A stretch of 64,000 nt of DNA from MPNP01 sp963668325 (GTDB lineage: Bacteria > Pseudomonadota > Alphaproteobacteria > Rhodobacterales > Rhodobacteraceae): the NCBI GenBank assembly GCA_963668325.1, contig OY764222.1, positions 3,166,467 through 3,230,466 of the forward strand, given 5' to 3'. The translations under genes and the position numbers were made by a program. The notes under the pieces are model-generated. The model saw only the letters and a list, made by a program, of their open reading frames with translations. It had not been told where the DNA came from and ran no database searches. Below, piece by piece: positions 17,754-26,381 of the stretch (the first letter of the stretch is position 1; every line of letters starts with the position of its first letter).

Positions 17754-20165
17754 ATGACCTTAAAAAAACTAGCACAGCATCTCGGTATTTCACAAAGTAC
17801 GGTAAGTAGAGCCTTGAACGGCTTTCCTGAAGTCAATGAAAAGACCAGGGAAAAAGTAATGGAAGCCGCCAAACAATTGAATTATCGGCCCAACCCGATT
17901 GCTACGAGGTTGGCGACTGGTAAATCCTGGTCCATTGGTCATGTCATACCCGTTTCAGCAAACAACGAAATGGTAAATCCAATTTTTTCTGATTTTCTGG
18001 CTGGTGCTGGTGAGGCTTATTCCAAAGCGGGCTATCATATGAATCTTTCAGTTGTAAAGGATGAAGATGTCGCAGCAGCTTACAAGGATATGGCCGAGCA
18101 AGGAATTGTGGATGGGATTCTGGTTCAAGCACCAGGATTCAGGGATTTTCGTATTTCTATTCTCCAACAACTCGGCATTCCCTTCCTGGTTCATGGGCGT
18201 GTTTCTACTGCCGAAGAAGAATACTCTTGGATGGATGTAGATAATTTCAGGGCTTTTCAAAAGGCGACGCAATACCTTATTGATTTGGGGCATACCGATA
18301 TTGCCCTCCTAAACGGTCTTGAAACCATGGATTTTGCCTATCGCCGCCGTGCGGGCTTTGAAAGCGCTCTTGCCAAGAACGGTTTGTTTCCTAAAACAGG
18401 TTATTTGAAATCCAATGAGATGACAGTGCCATATGGCTATGAATCGGTCCATGAAATTATGAGTTTGGCACATCCCCCGACTGCATTCGTGGTCTCTTCA
18501 ATGATTATTGCCATCGGAGTTAGAAGGGCACTCTTCGAACTTGGTCTGAAATTAGGCACTGATATCTCAGTAATCATTTACGATGATAAGCTATCCTATT
18601 TAGGTAATGAAGGGGGAACTCCCGCATTTACAGCTCTTACCTCCTCGGTCAGGAAGGCTGGAAGACGGTGTGCTGAAATGCTTATATCCATGGTTCAGGG
18701 TAAGATGAAAAATCCCCATCATGAGCTTTGGGAATCAGAATTGATTGTAGGTGAAACCACGGGGCCACCGAAGGGACACAAAGGAAAAATACCACCAAAA
18801 AATTTGAATCCTTGTCCCACCCTGGGATTTTATCGTTCTGATTTTCCCAAAAATTTTGTCTTCGGCACAGCCTCATCAAGTTACCAGATAGAAGGACATG
18901 GTTACGGTGGTGCTGGAAAGACCCACTGGGATACCTTTGCTTCAACCTCTGGCAATGTACAAAACATGGAAAATGGTGCCATTGCCTGTGATCATTTTCA
19001 CCGATATAAGGACGATTTCAAGTTGGTTTCTTCCCTAGGTTTGGATGCTTGGCGATTTTCAACCTCGTGGGCCAGAATTTTTCCTGAAAACATGACAACG
19101 CCGAATCAAGAGGGTTTGGATTTCTATGATCGATTAGTGGATGAAATGTTGGCTTGTGGATTGAAACCTTTCCTGACCCTGTATCATTGGGAATTACCAA
19201 CATATCTTGCCGACCGGGGTGGATGGGTCAATCGGGATATAGCCTCCTGGTTTGGTCAATTTGCTACAACCGTCGGAAAGGTACTAGGTGACAGGGTACA
19301 TTCGGTGGCACCCATTAATGAGCCCTGGTGCGTTGCCTGGTTGGGTCATTTCACGGGAGATCATGCACCAGGTTTAAGAGATATCAGGGCCACAACAAGA
19401 GCCATGCACCACGTTCTCTTGGCTCATGGTACGGCTGTGCAGTCACTGAGGGCATTAAATATTGATAACCTCGGTTTGATAGCAAATTTTGAATATTCCC
19501 AACCGGCGGATAATTCCCAACCGGCCAAAACAAAGGCTCAATTGTACGATGCCATATATAACAGGTGGTTCCTTGGTGGTGTACAAAATCGGGAATATCC
19601 CCAGGAAGCCCTATACCATCTTGAGGAGCACCTGCCCAAGAATTGGGAGGACGATTTTACCATAATCGGGGAGCCGGTAGATTGGATCGGGATAAATTAC
19701 TACACCCGTAAATTAATAGGTAAAGGTAAAGAGGAGTTCCCAGGTTGGATGGAAATAGATGGGGACCTTCCCAAGACAGGCATGGGTTGGGAGATATATC
19801 CTGAGGGTTTAGGTCATTTCCTCCGATGGGTGGCTAGTGATTACGCAAAGGGCTTGCCAATTTATGTTACCGAGAATGGCATGGCAGATATTTCAAACGA
19901 GTTCTCCAAAGTAATTAACGATGATGTAAGACAAAAATACCTCAGAGATCATATTAGGGTTGTAAAAGAGGTGATTTCAGAAGGTGTGGATGTTAGGGGT
20001 TATTTTATTTGGTCTCTGTTGGACAACTACGAGTGGTCCTTGGGGTATGGGAAAAGGTTTGGTCTGGTTCATATTGATTATGAAACGTTGGTGAGAACCC
20101 CTAAAGCCTCATGTGAGGCCTTGAGAAACTCCCTGAAAAGCCTCAACAATGAGTTTGGATCCTAA
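17754..20165 (+). CDS. LacI-family repressor fused to GH1 beta-glucosidase
   Basis: One continuous 803-residue frame with two complete proteins. Residues 1-60 are a LacI helix-turn-helix (LKKLAQHLGISQSTVSRALN, hinge YRPNPIATRLATG); residues 60-335 are the periplasmic-binding-like sensor ending in the usual SELIVGETTGP. After a linker of about 25 residues rich in Lys, Gly and Pro, residues 363-803 are a full GH1 glycosidase: FPKNFVFGTASSSYQIEG, acid/base Glu523 in INEPW, nucleophile Glu707 in VTENG. There is no internal start with a good ribosome site at the junction. It is divergent from aglEFGK, where an AglR regulator is expected, and supplies a glucosidase while the usual aglA is absent. 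A sugar-responsive DNA-binding enzyme is implied; whether the two halves are separated after translation is unknown. Confidence 0.92.
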   Translation: MTLKKLAQHLGISQSTVSRALNGFPEVNEKTREKVMEAAKQLNYRPNPIATRLATGKSWSIGHVIPVSANNEMVNPIFSDFLAGAGEAYSKAGYHMNLSVVKDEDVAAAYKDMAEQGIVDGILVQAPGFRDFRISILQQLGIPFLVHGRVSTAEEEYSWMDVDNFRAFQKATQYLIDLGHTDIALLNGLETMDFAYRRRAGFESALAKNGLFPKTGYLKSNEMTVPYGYESVHEIMSLAHPPTAFVVSSMIIAIGVRRALFELGLKLGTDISVIIYDDKLSYLGNEGGTPAFTALTSSVRKAGRRCAEMLISMVQGKMKNPHHELWESELIVGETTGPPKGHKGKIPPKNLNPCPTLGFYRSDFPKNFVFGTASSSYQIEGHGYGGAGKTHWDTFASTSGNVQNMENGAIACDHFHRYKDDFKLVSSLGLDAWRFSTSWARIFPENMTTPNQEGLDFYDRLVDEMLACGLKPFLTLYHWELPTYLADRGGWVNRDIASWFGQFATTVGKVLGDRVHSVAPINEPWCVAWLGHFTGDHAPGLRDIRATTRAMHHVLLAHGTAVQSLRALNIDNLGLIANFEYSQPADNSQPAKTKAQLYDAIYNRWFLGGVQNREYPQEALYHLEEHLPKNWEDDFTIIGEPVDWIGINYYTRKLIGKGKEEFPGWMEIDGDLPKTGMGWEIYPEGLGHFLRWVASDYAKGLPIYVTENGMADISNEFSKVINDDVRQKYLRDHIRVVKEVISEGVDVRGYFIWSLLDNYEWSLGYGKRFGLVHIDYETLVRTPKASCEALRNSLKSLNNEFGS

Positions 20166-20235
20166 TTGTTTCTCTACTTCCATCCAATTTCGTAGTTTGT
20201 TGAAAGCAGTAAAAAATTGACTATGGTTACTTCTC

Positions 20236-21732
20236 ATGGCAAAAGATCACGAAATTAACAGCCCCTCAGCCTCCGAGACTAAGGAGGATGCCGACGCTGG
20301 TTTATTTTCGAACTATGAAATGAACTCACGTTTCTATGACGAAATGTTCGATGAAGACCGAAAACCTCGAGAACATTGCCGAATTCTTTGGGAAACACTG
20401 AATTCCATGCCGATCGAACAGATTATCAAAATGCAGGAACAAGCGGAACGATCATTCCTGAATGATGGGATAACGTTTTCTGTATATGGCGAAGAAGGGG
20501 CGCAGGAAAGAATTATCCCAATAGATTTTTTGCCCCGATTGATTGAAAGGAGTGAATGGGCTTTTCTTGAGAAAGGTCTTACCCAAAGATTAAAGGCACT
20601 GAATAGTTTTTTGGCAGATATCTATACCGACGCCAGGATACTTTCCGATGGGGTTATTCCCGTTGATCTTGTTTATGGGTGCCCCCATTACCGAATAGAA
20701 ATGGCCGGAGTTACTCTCCCTCATGACGTTCATGTTTCAATATGTGGATCAGATCTTGTGCGTGACAATGAAGGTTATAAGGTTCTTGAGGATAATCTTC
20801 GATCACCTTCCGGGGTTTCCTATATGTTGGCGAATCGCCAGGCTGTCAGGTCAAGTTTGCGCACTTTGTACAGGAGTTATTCAGTCCTTTCTATTGGCCA
20901 TTATACCAATTTACTACACCAGTGCCTTGCCGAAATCAGCCCGTCGGGAGTAACTGACCCATGTATTGTTCTACTTACCCCGGGTGTGTACAACTCGGCT
21001 TATTACGAACACATGTTTCTTGCTCGTGACATGGGAATTGAATTGGTCCAAGGAAATGATTTGCTTGTGGATAACGGTTTTGTCTATATGCGCACAACGC
21101 AAGGACTAAGGCGTGTTGATGTAATCTATCGACGTTTGGATGATACCTTTATTGACCCCCTGGTGTTTCGTGCTGATTCACAATTGGGTGTTCCTGGTTT
21201 ATTCCATGCCTTCAGGCTTGGCAATGTCGCTATTGCCAATGCACCAGGAACCGGCGTTGCTGATGATAAAGCTGTCTATTTCTATGTACCGGATATGATC
21301 CGCTATTATCTGGCCGAGGAGCCAATCATACCCAATGTCGAGACCCATCTCTGTCGTATACCCGAAGAGTTAGAGTACACTTTGGATAATCTTGATAAAC
21401 TTGTGGTAAAGAAAGTCGGGGAATCTGGTGGCTATGGTATGTTGGTTGGACCCCATGCCAGCGAGGAAGAACGAAATGACTATATTCGGGAAATTCTGGC
21501 GGAACCCGAAAATTTTATTTCTCAACCGACTCTTGATATTTCCCGTTCCCCAAGCCTTGGGGAAAATGGCACGATTCCCTGCCATGTGGATCTGCGCCCT
21601 TTCATATTGCAAGGGAAAGAGACTCGGATTGTCCCAGGTGCATTTGGTCGGGTTGCTCTGCGGCCTGGATCATTGGTTGTCAACACCAGTCAAGGTGGTG
21701 GGGGCAAGGATGTGTGGGTTCTGGAGCATTAA
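20236..21732 (+). CDS. Circularly permuted type 2 ATP-grasp protein
   Basis: A 498-residue protein of the DUF404/DUF407 (CP_ATPgrasp) family. Recognisable blocks include GAQERIIPIDFLPRLI, then LEDNLRSPSGVSYMLANR and the late VVKKVGESGGYGMLVGPHAS and QGKETRIVPGAFGRVALRPG. It probably forms an amide or peptide-like bond in an ATP-dependent step, as ATP-grasp ligases do, but no substrate is established. It is first in a three-gene operon with an alpha-E protein and a transglutaminase-like protein, an arrangement conserved in many bacteria. Confidence 0.88.
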   Translation: MAKDHEINSPSASETKEDADAGLFSNYEMNSRFYDEMFDEDRKPREHCRILWETLNSMPIEQIIKMQEQAERSFLNDGITFSVYGEEGAQERIIPIDFLPRLIERSEWAFLEKGLTQRLKALNSFLADIYTDARILSDGVIPVDLVYGCPHYRIEMAGVTLPHDVHVSICGSDLVRDNEGYKVLEDNLRSPSGVSYMLANRQAVRSSLRTLYRSYSVLSIGHYTNLLHQCLAEISPSGVTDPCIVLLTPGVYNSAYYEHMFLARDMGIELVQGNDLLVDNGFVYMRTTQGLRRVDVIYRRLDDTFIDPLVFRADSQLGVPGLFHAFRLGNVAIANAPGTGVADDKAVYFYVPDMIRYYLAEEPIIPNVETHLCRIPEELEYTLDNLDKLVVKKVGESGGYGMLVGPHASEEERNDYIREILAEPENFISQPTLDISRSPSLGENGTIPCHVDLRPFILQGKETRIVPGAFGRVALRPGSLVVNTSQGGGGKDVWVLEH

Positions 21733-21734
21733 TA

Positions 21735-22721
21735 TTGCTTTCCACTGATGCCCAGAATCTCTATTGGATGAGCCGATATCTCGAACGGGCCGGTCACATT
21801 AGCCGTTTGCTTGTTTCCCAATTCGATTTGATCCATGATCACCCTACAGGTGACATAGAAAAGGGCTGGCTACGGATTTACAACACACTTGGTCGTATAC
21901 CAGCTGGAGCAAACCTGATGCCAATTCAGGAAGATAACTTCGTAATGCTGCTTGATGCTTATACATTGGTGGGTGACCTTACTTTTGAACCTGAAAACCC
22001 AGACGCTATTATAGGTCTTTTCGAAAATGCCAGGGAAAATGCCCGCCAGATTCGCAACATTCTCAGCCATGAAATCTGGTCAACTCTAAATGTTTCCTAT
22101 CTGGAAATGAACAACACAAGGCTGCGTGATATATGGAGAGCTCATCCACAAGATTTCTTTGTTAAATCCTCAGTTGCTGTAAGAACTTTCTGCGGCATTG
22201 CCGATGCGACCATGTATAGGGACCACAGTTGGTATTTCTTTCGGCTTGGACAACAGGTAGAGCGGATACAACTAACCTGTGCCTTACTTGATGCCCATGT
22301 TCGATTGTTTCCTACCGATGACCCCCTTTGGGGAATACACTGGAGCGGTTTGCTGGAAATTTGTGTAGCCCGTAGCGCATTTCGCCGTCTACATTCAGTT
22401 GAATACCAGCCAAGTAAAATTATTGATTTTTTGGTAGGTGATTCCCGATTGGCCAATTCAGTCAGCCATGGTCTAAGTGAAATCCAGAAAACTCTGGAGA
22501 TTATTTCAGGTAGCACTGATACCGGATACACAAGTGAGGCTGAGTGGCATATCGGCAAGACCCGTTCCCTTATTGAGTACAATTGGCCTGTTCGTGACAA
22601 AAGTGATGATTCTTCATTGCAGAAGATACTCAAGCAAATCAGTACTGGGGTAATTGAAATCGACAACCAGATCAATAAAGCCTATTTTAATTATCCAATC
22701 CAGAACACCTCAGGAACATGA
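21735..22721 (+). CDS. Alpha-E domain protein (DUF403)
   Basis: An all-alpha protein of the DUF403/alpha-E family, about 328 residues. The preferred start is TTG 21735, three bases after the upstream stop with GGAG at 21723-21726, because it gives MLSTDAQNLYWMSRYLERAGH, the canonical family N-terminus; the GTG at 21714 would add seven residues and overlap the upstream gene. The family always travels with the circularly permuted ATP-grasp protein and probably forms a complex with it. No catalytic residues are known to me. Confidence 0.85.
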   Translation: MLSTDAQNLYWMSRYLERAGHISRLLVSQFDLIHDHPTGDIEKGWLRIYNTLGRIPAGANLMPIQEDNFVMLLDAYTLVGDLTFEPENPDAIIGLFENARENARQIRNILSHEIWSTLNVSYLEMNNTRLRDIWRAHPQDFFVKSSVAVRTFCGIADATMYRDHSWYFFRLGQQVERIQLTCALLDAHVRLFPTDDPLWGIHWSGLLEICVARSAFRRLHSVEYQPSKIIDFLVGDSRLANSVSHGLSEIQKTLEIISGSTDTGYTSEAEWHIGKTRSLIEYNWPVRDKSDDSSLQKILKQISTGVIEIDNQINKAYFNYPIQNTSGT

Positions 22722-23707
22722 ATACAGCATCGCCAAAACGATTTTCAATCCAGCATGATACGTACTTTGAATACGAAGAACCCGTCAAAAACAAAGTCAT
22801 GCTGGTTCGCTTGCAACCACGTAATGATCGTGGCCAGCACCTTCGGTCATTTTCGCTGACCACTGAACCCCAGGCAAATCCTGTTGCTTGTTTGGATAGC
22901 TTTGGAAATGTTTGTCATACGGTAAGTATCTTTAAGGAATCAAAGAAGACGCAGGTAAGATCCACTTCCCTGGTCAATACCTCTGATGGTCTTGACCTGG
23001 ATACATTGCAATCAGGTTCCTGGGATGAATTGCGAAATCAGGCCAAGCGGGCCAAACTCTGGCATTTTCTTGCCCCAAGCAAGCTGGTCTATCCAGGGGA
23101 GCCGCTGGAAAATTTTATCAAGAAGCATGGCTTCAAGCAGGGGCCAGATCCCCTAAGCACTTTAAGAACACTCTGTTCAGATTTGAACGATCACCTTGAT
23201 TATGAACCTGGCAGTACTTCCGTCGAGTCGCCCCTCGAGTATTTTCTTGAAAATGGCAAGGGAGTTTGTCAGGATTACACCCATGCCATGCTGGCACTGG
23301 GCCGAAATTGGGGAATTCCCTGCCGATATGTATCAGGTTACCTGTATATTGCTTCTACCTCCCATTCGTACAGCCGTGAAGTTGCCAGTCATGCCTGGCC
23401 GGAATTCTGGTTACCTGGGACCGGCTGGATCGGGCTAGACCCCACCAACGACTCAGTGGTTGATCATCGTTTTGTTAGAGTAGCCCAAGGACGTGACTAT
23501 TCTGATGTAGCACCAACTCGGGGTGTGATTTTTGGCGGTGGTAACATGTCGATTTCGGTCAAGGTTATCATGACACCCGCGGAACCTGACCCCCGTTCGG
23601 AAGTTGGGTTGGGAATTAACCAAGACCTCCTGCCGATGGCATCGCCTCCCTGGAAACAATCAGTTTCTAAATCACCTCAATCCGATATACATGATGCCAT
23701 TCAGTAG
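22718..23707 (+). CDS. Transglutaminase-like cysteine protease family protein
   Basis: A 329-residue protein. The catalytic triad of the transglutaminase-like fold is visible: Cys in GKGVCQDYTHAMLALGR, His in SHAWPEFWLPG and Asp in IGLDPTND, preceded by the N-terminal bacterial transglutaminase domain (SIQHDTYFEYEEPVKN). Probably a peptidase or transamidase working on the product of the ATP-grasp enzyme. Starts in an ATGA overlap with the alpha-E gene, showing translational coupling. Confidence 0.88.
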   Translation: MNTASPKRFSIQHDTYFEYEEPVKNKVMLVRLQPRNDRGQHLRSFSLTTEPQANPVACLDSFGNVCHTVSIFKESKKTQVRSTSLVNTSDGLDLDTLQSGSWDELRNQAKRAKLWHFLAPSKLVYPGEPLENFIKKHGFKQGPDPLSTLRTLCSDLNDHLDYEPGSTSVESPLEYFLENGKGVCQDYTHAMLALGRNWGIPCRYVSGYLYIASTSHSYSREVASHAWPEFWLPGTGWIGLDPTNDSVVDHRFVRVAQGRDYSDVAPTRGVIFGGGNMSISVKVIMTPAEPDPRSEVGLGINQDLLPMASPPWKQSVSKSPQSDIHDAIQ

Positions 23708-23748
23708 GATGATGGAGTTTGTAACCCTTCAATTCAGACCAGCGAAAA

Positions 23749-24522
23749 TCAATCTATATTTTTCTTGTCCCTGTACATTACCTTGTGTCGTCGCACTTTA
23801 ATCCAATTCTGGATTTCTTCATCCGTGATGAAACAACGTTCCACATCATAACTCCCCCGACTTACAATTTCTTCTTGGCTTTTTTTCCATCGCTTGTAAG
23901 GCTTTTGTGCTGGTGGCCCAAAAAGGAAAATGTCCAAGACAGAAATTTCCTTGGGTATCCCTAGAATTGGCCGAATTGCTTCTTGGGCTCTTTCCTGACC
24001 GATTGCCGTTACCCACCAGACACAATAACCTAAAGCAGCAGCAGCCAAATGGGCCGACATTGTTGACGCTGCGACCGATTGCAGAAGGATGCGTTCAGCA
24101 TTCTCCTTATACATTTCAGCAAGGTTTTCATCCTTTTCATATCCCTCCCGAAATACTGGAAATGCTTGAACCCACCGCATGTCGGAACAAACTACTATAA
24201 ACCCCGGGGCTGTCGCCAATCCACGATAATCCGGGGTTGGAAATTTCATTTTTTCCTTGGCCCTGAACCTTTGTTCTGAAACAAAGTATTCTGTAATGGC
24301 ATCCTTGGTCTTTTGCTCTTCGACAATAATATAATGCCAGGGTTGAACATTGGCTCCAGAAGGAGCATGCCGAGCCGCATCGATAATGAGTTTAAAATGG
24401 TCTTCAGGTACCTTGTAATCCTGGTCGAACTTTCTGACGGTTACCCTGTTCCGAACAACCTTCATCAACTCCTGATACCTGTCCAAAGACCCTAAGGGAG
24501 GTAATTGCAATTCTTCATTCAT
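23749..24522 (-). CDS. Nitroreductase-family flavoprotein
   Basis: A 257-residue FMN-dependent oxidoreductase. The family N-terminus is clear: RNRVTVRKFDQDYKVP, then ARHAPSGANVQPWHYIIV, which binds the FMN phosphate. It ends with LGIPKEISVLDIFLFGPPA, the usual C-terminal block. It likely reduces a quinone, nitro or enone substrate with NAD(P)H. It is monocistronic, convergent with the ATP-grasp operon and upstream of nothing on its own strand except the dehydratase, whose stop is about 35 bp away, so co-transcription is possible. Confidence 0.85.
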   Translation of the reverse strand: MNEELQLPPLGSLDRYQELMKVVRNRVTVRKFDQDYKVPEDHFKLIIDAARHAPSGANVQPWHYIIVEEQKTKDAITEYFVSEQRFRAKEKMKFPTPDYRGLATAPGFIVVCSDMRWVQAFPVFREGYEKDENLAEMYKENAERILLQSVAASTMSAHLAAAALGYCVWWVTAIGQERAQEAIRPILGIPKEISVLDIFLFGPPAQKPYKRWKKSQEEIVSRGSYDVERCFITDEEIQNWIKVRRHKVMYRDKKNID

Positions 24523-24557
24523 GTCCTATCCTTGCTTTAGCAAACAGCTTGGTTGCT

Positions 24558-26267
24558 TTAATGGCTTTCTCGCAATACTGGTCTGGTATCCTTGCCCAAG
24601 AGAAAGTCCATATCAGCTCCTTTATTGGCCTGCAAAACATGATCAACATATAGTTTGGCGTATCCACGTTGATATCGGGGTTCATCCGGCTTCCAACTTT
24701 TTCTTCGCTGGTTTAACTCTTCTTCGGAAACCAACAAGTCCAGAATCCCCTTCCCTACATCCATTCGAATTCGATCGCCTGTTTTAACCAGGGAAAGTGG
24801 GCCACCTACCTGGGATTCGGGAGCTGTATGCAAGACTACGGTACCAAATGCCGTACCCGACATTCGGGCATCAGAAATCCTGACCATATCCCTTATTCCC
24901 TTTTCAGCCAATGCTTTTGGAATAGGCATATTACCTACCTCCGGCATTCCCGGATAGCCCTTGGGGCCACATCCCTTGAGGACGAGAATGGTATTTTCAT
25001 CAACGGGCAAGGAAGGATCGTCTATAAGCTCTTTCAGATGTTCTATGTTTTCAAAGACAAAGGCCGGTGCTTCATGAACCAATAACTCTGGTGTCGCAGC
25101 TGAAGGCTTGATTATTGCACCATCAGGGGCAAGTGATCCCCTGAGTACCTTTATTCCGGCACTATCCTTGAGAGGTTTGCTGAAGGGGAAAATGACATCC
25201 CTGTTATAGCATTCAGCACCATCGGCATAATGTTTTATATCTTTGTTGAGAACCGTATTTGCGGGGCGTAAAAAGGCATTAAGTTCGGCTAGTACTGCTG
25301 GTAGCCCGCCAGCATAGCAAAAATCCTCCATCAAATATTTTCCAGATGGCATACAATTGACCAGGAGAGGAATCTCTGATCCCAACTCAAAATCCTCGAG
25401 CTGTAATTCGATACCCATGCGGCCTGCTATCGCCAGCAAATGGACTACAGCGTTGGTCGAACCGCCAATTGCCGCATTCGTGATAATGGCATTCTCAAAA
25501 CTTTCTCTGGTAAGTATTTTTGAAAGTTTTAGGTCCTGTTTGACCATATCAACAATTGTTTTACCTGAAATGTGAGCCAGCGCCGTCCTTCTGGCATCAA
25601 CCGCTGGAAGAGCTGCATTGGTTGGCAAACTTAGGCCCAAGGCCTCCATTAGACTTGCCATGGTTGAAGCAGTTCCCATAGTCATACACACACCGGCCGA
25701 ACGACTATTGCCTGCTTCGGCAGCAATAAAATCATTCAGGGTCATCTTGCCAGCTCTGACATCCTCTGAAAATTTCCAGACATGAGTTCCAGACCCGATG
25801 TCTTTTCCCCTGAATTTGCCGTTTAACATTGGACCGGCGGAAACAACTATTGTTGGCAAATCGACCGAAGCGGCCCCCATAACCTGGCCTGGTGTGGTTT
25901 TATCACAGCCACCAAGAAGCACAACACCATCCATGCCATAGCCCCGGATACACTCCTCCACATCCATTGAAAGGAGGTTTCTGAAAAGCATTGCTGTTGG
26001 TCGGATTTGAGTTTCGCCCAGGGAAGTTACAGGAAACTCAACAGGAAAGCCGCCGGATTCCCAAACGCCCCTTTTCACAGCTTCGGCCAGAATTCTTAAT
26101 CCAGAATTACAGGGGGTGAGTTCAGACCATGTATTACAAATTCCAATAATTGGCCTTCCATCAAAGACATGGGCCGGGAATCCTTGATTTTTCATCCAGC
26201 TCCGATGGACAAACCCATCCTTATCCTGTTTACCATACCATTCCTGGCTTCGAAGTTTTTTGGTCAT
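24558..26267 (-). CDS. IlvD/Edd-family sugar-acid dehydratase
   Basis: A 569-residue dehydratase of the dihydroxy-acid/6-phosphogluconate dehydratase family. Cluster-binding Cys are in GGCDKTTPG and GVCMTMGTAS; the late SDARMSGTAFG is the family's catalytic loop. Sequence detail (ICNTWSELTPCN, LPTNAALPAVDARR) is closer to pentonate/aldonate dehydratases such as L-arabinonate dehydratase than to IlvD of valine synthesis. It should convert a sugar acid into a 2-keto-3-deoxy acid. A 2-keto-3-deoxygluconate-kinase-like gene at 28158-29030 would be the next step. ATG 26267 has AGGGAGA upstream. Confidence 0.85.
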   Translation of the reverse strand: MTKKLRSQEWYGKQDKDGFVHRSWMKNQGFPAHVFDGRPIIGICNTWSELTPCNSGLRILAEAVKRGVWESGGFPVEFPVTSLGETQIRPTAMLFRNLLSMDVEECIRGYGMDGVVLLGGCDKTTPGQVMGAASVDLPTIVVSAGPMLNGKFRGKDIGSGTHVWKFSEDVRAGKMTLNDFIAAEAGNSRSAGVCMTMGTASTMASLMEALGLSLPTNAALPAVDARRTALAHISGKTIVDMVKQDLKLSKILTRESFENAIITNAAIGGSTNAVVHLLAIAGRMGIELQLEDFELGSEIPLLVNCMPSGKYLMEDFCYAGGLPAVLAELNAFLRPANTVLNKDIKHYADGAECYNRDVIFPFSKPLKDSAGIKVLRGSLAPDGAIIKPSAATPELLVHEAPAFVFENIEHLKELIDDPSLPVDENTILVLKGCGPKGYPGMPEVGNMPIPKALAEKGIRDMVRISDARMSGTAFGTVVLHTAPESQVGGPLSLVKTGDRIRMDVGKGILDLLVSEEELNQRRKSWKPDEPRYQRGYAKLYVDHVLQANKGADMDFLLGKDTRPVLRESH

Positions 26268-26381
26268 GTATATCTCCCTTGCGGTTAAACGAACCTACAT
26301 TCCTCTTCGGAATTAACTTTAACGCTTTTCTTTCCCAACTATGAATTCAAGGTAATTTTCTTTTTGGGCTTGGCAAGTAAT

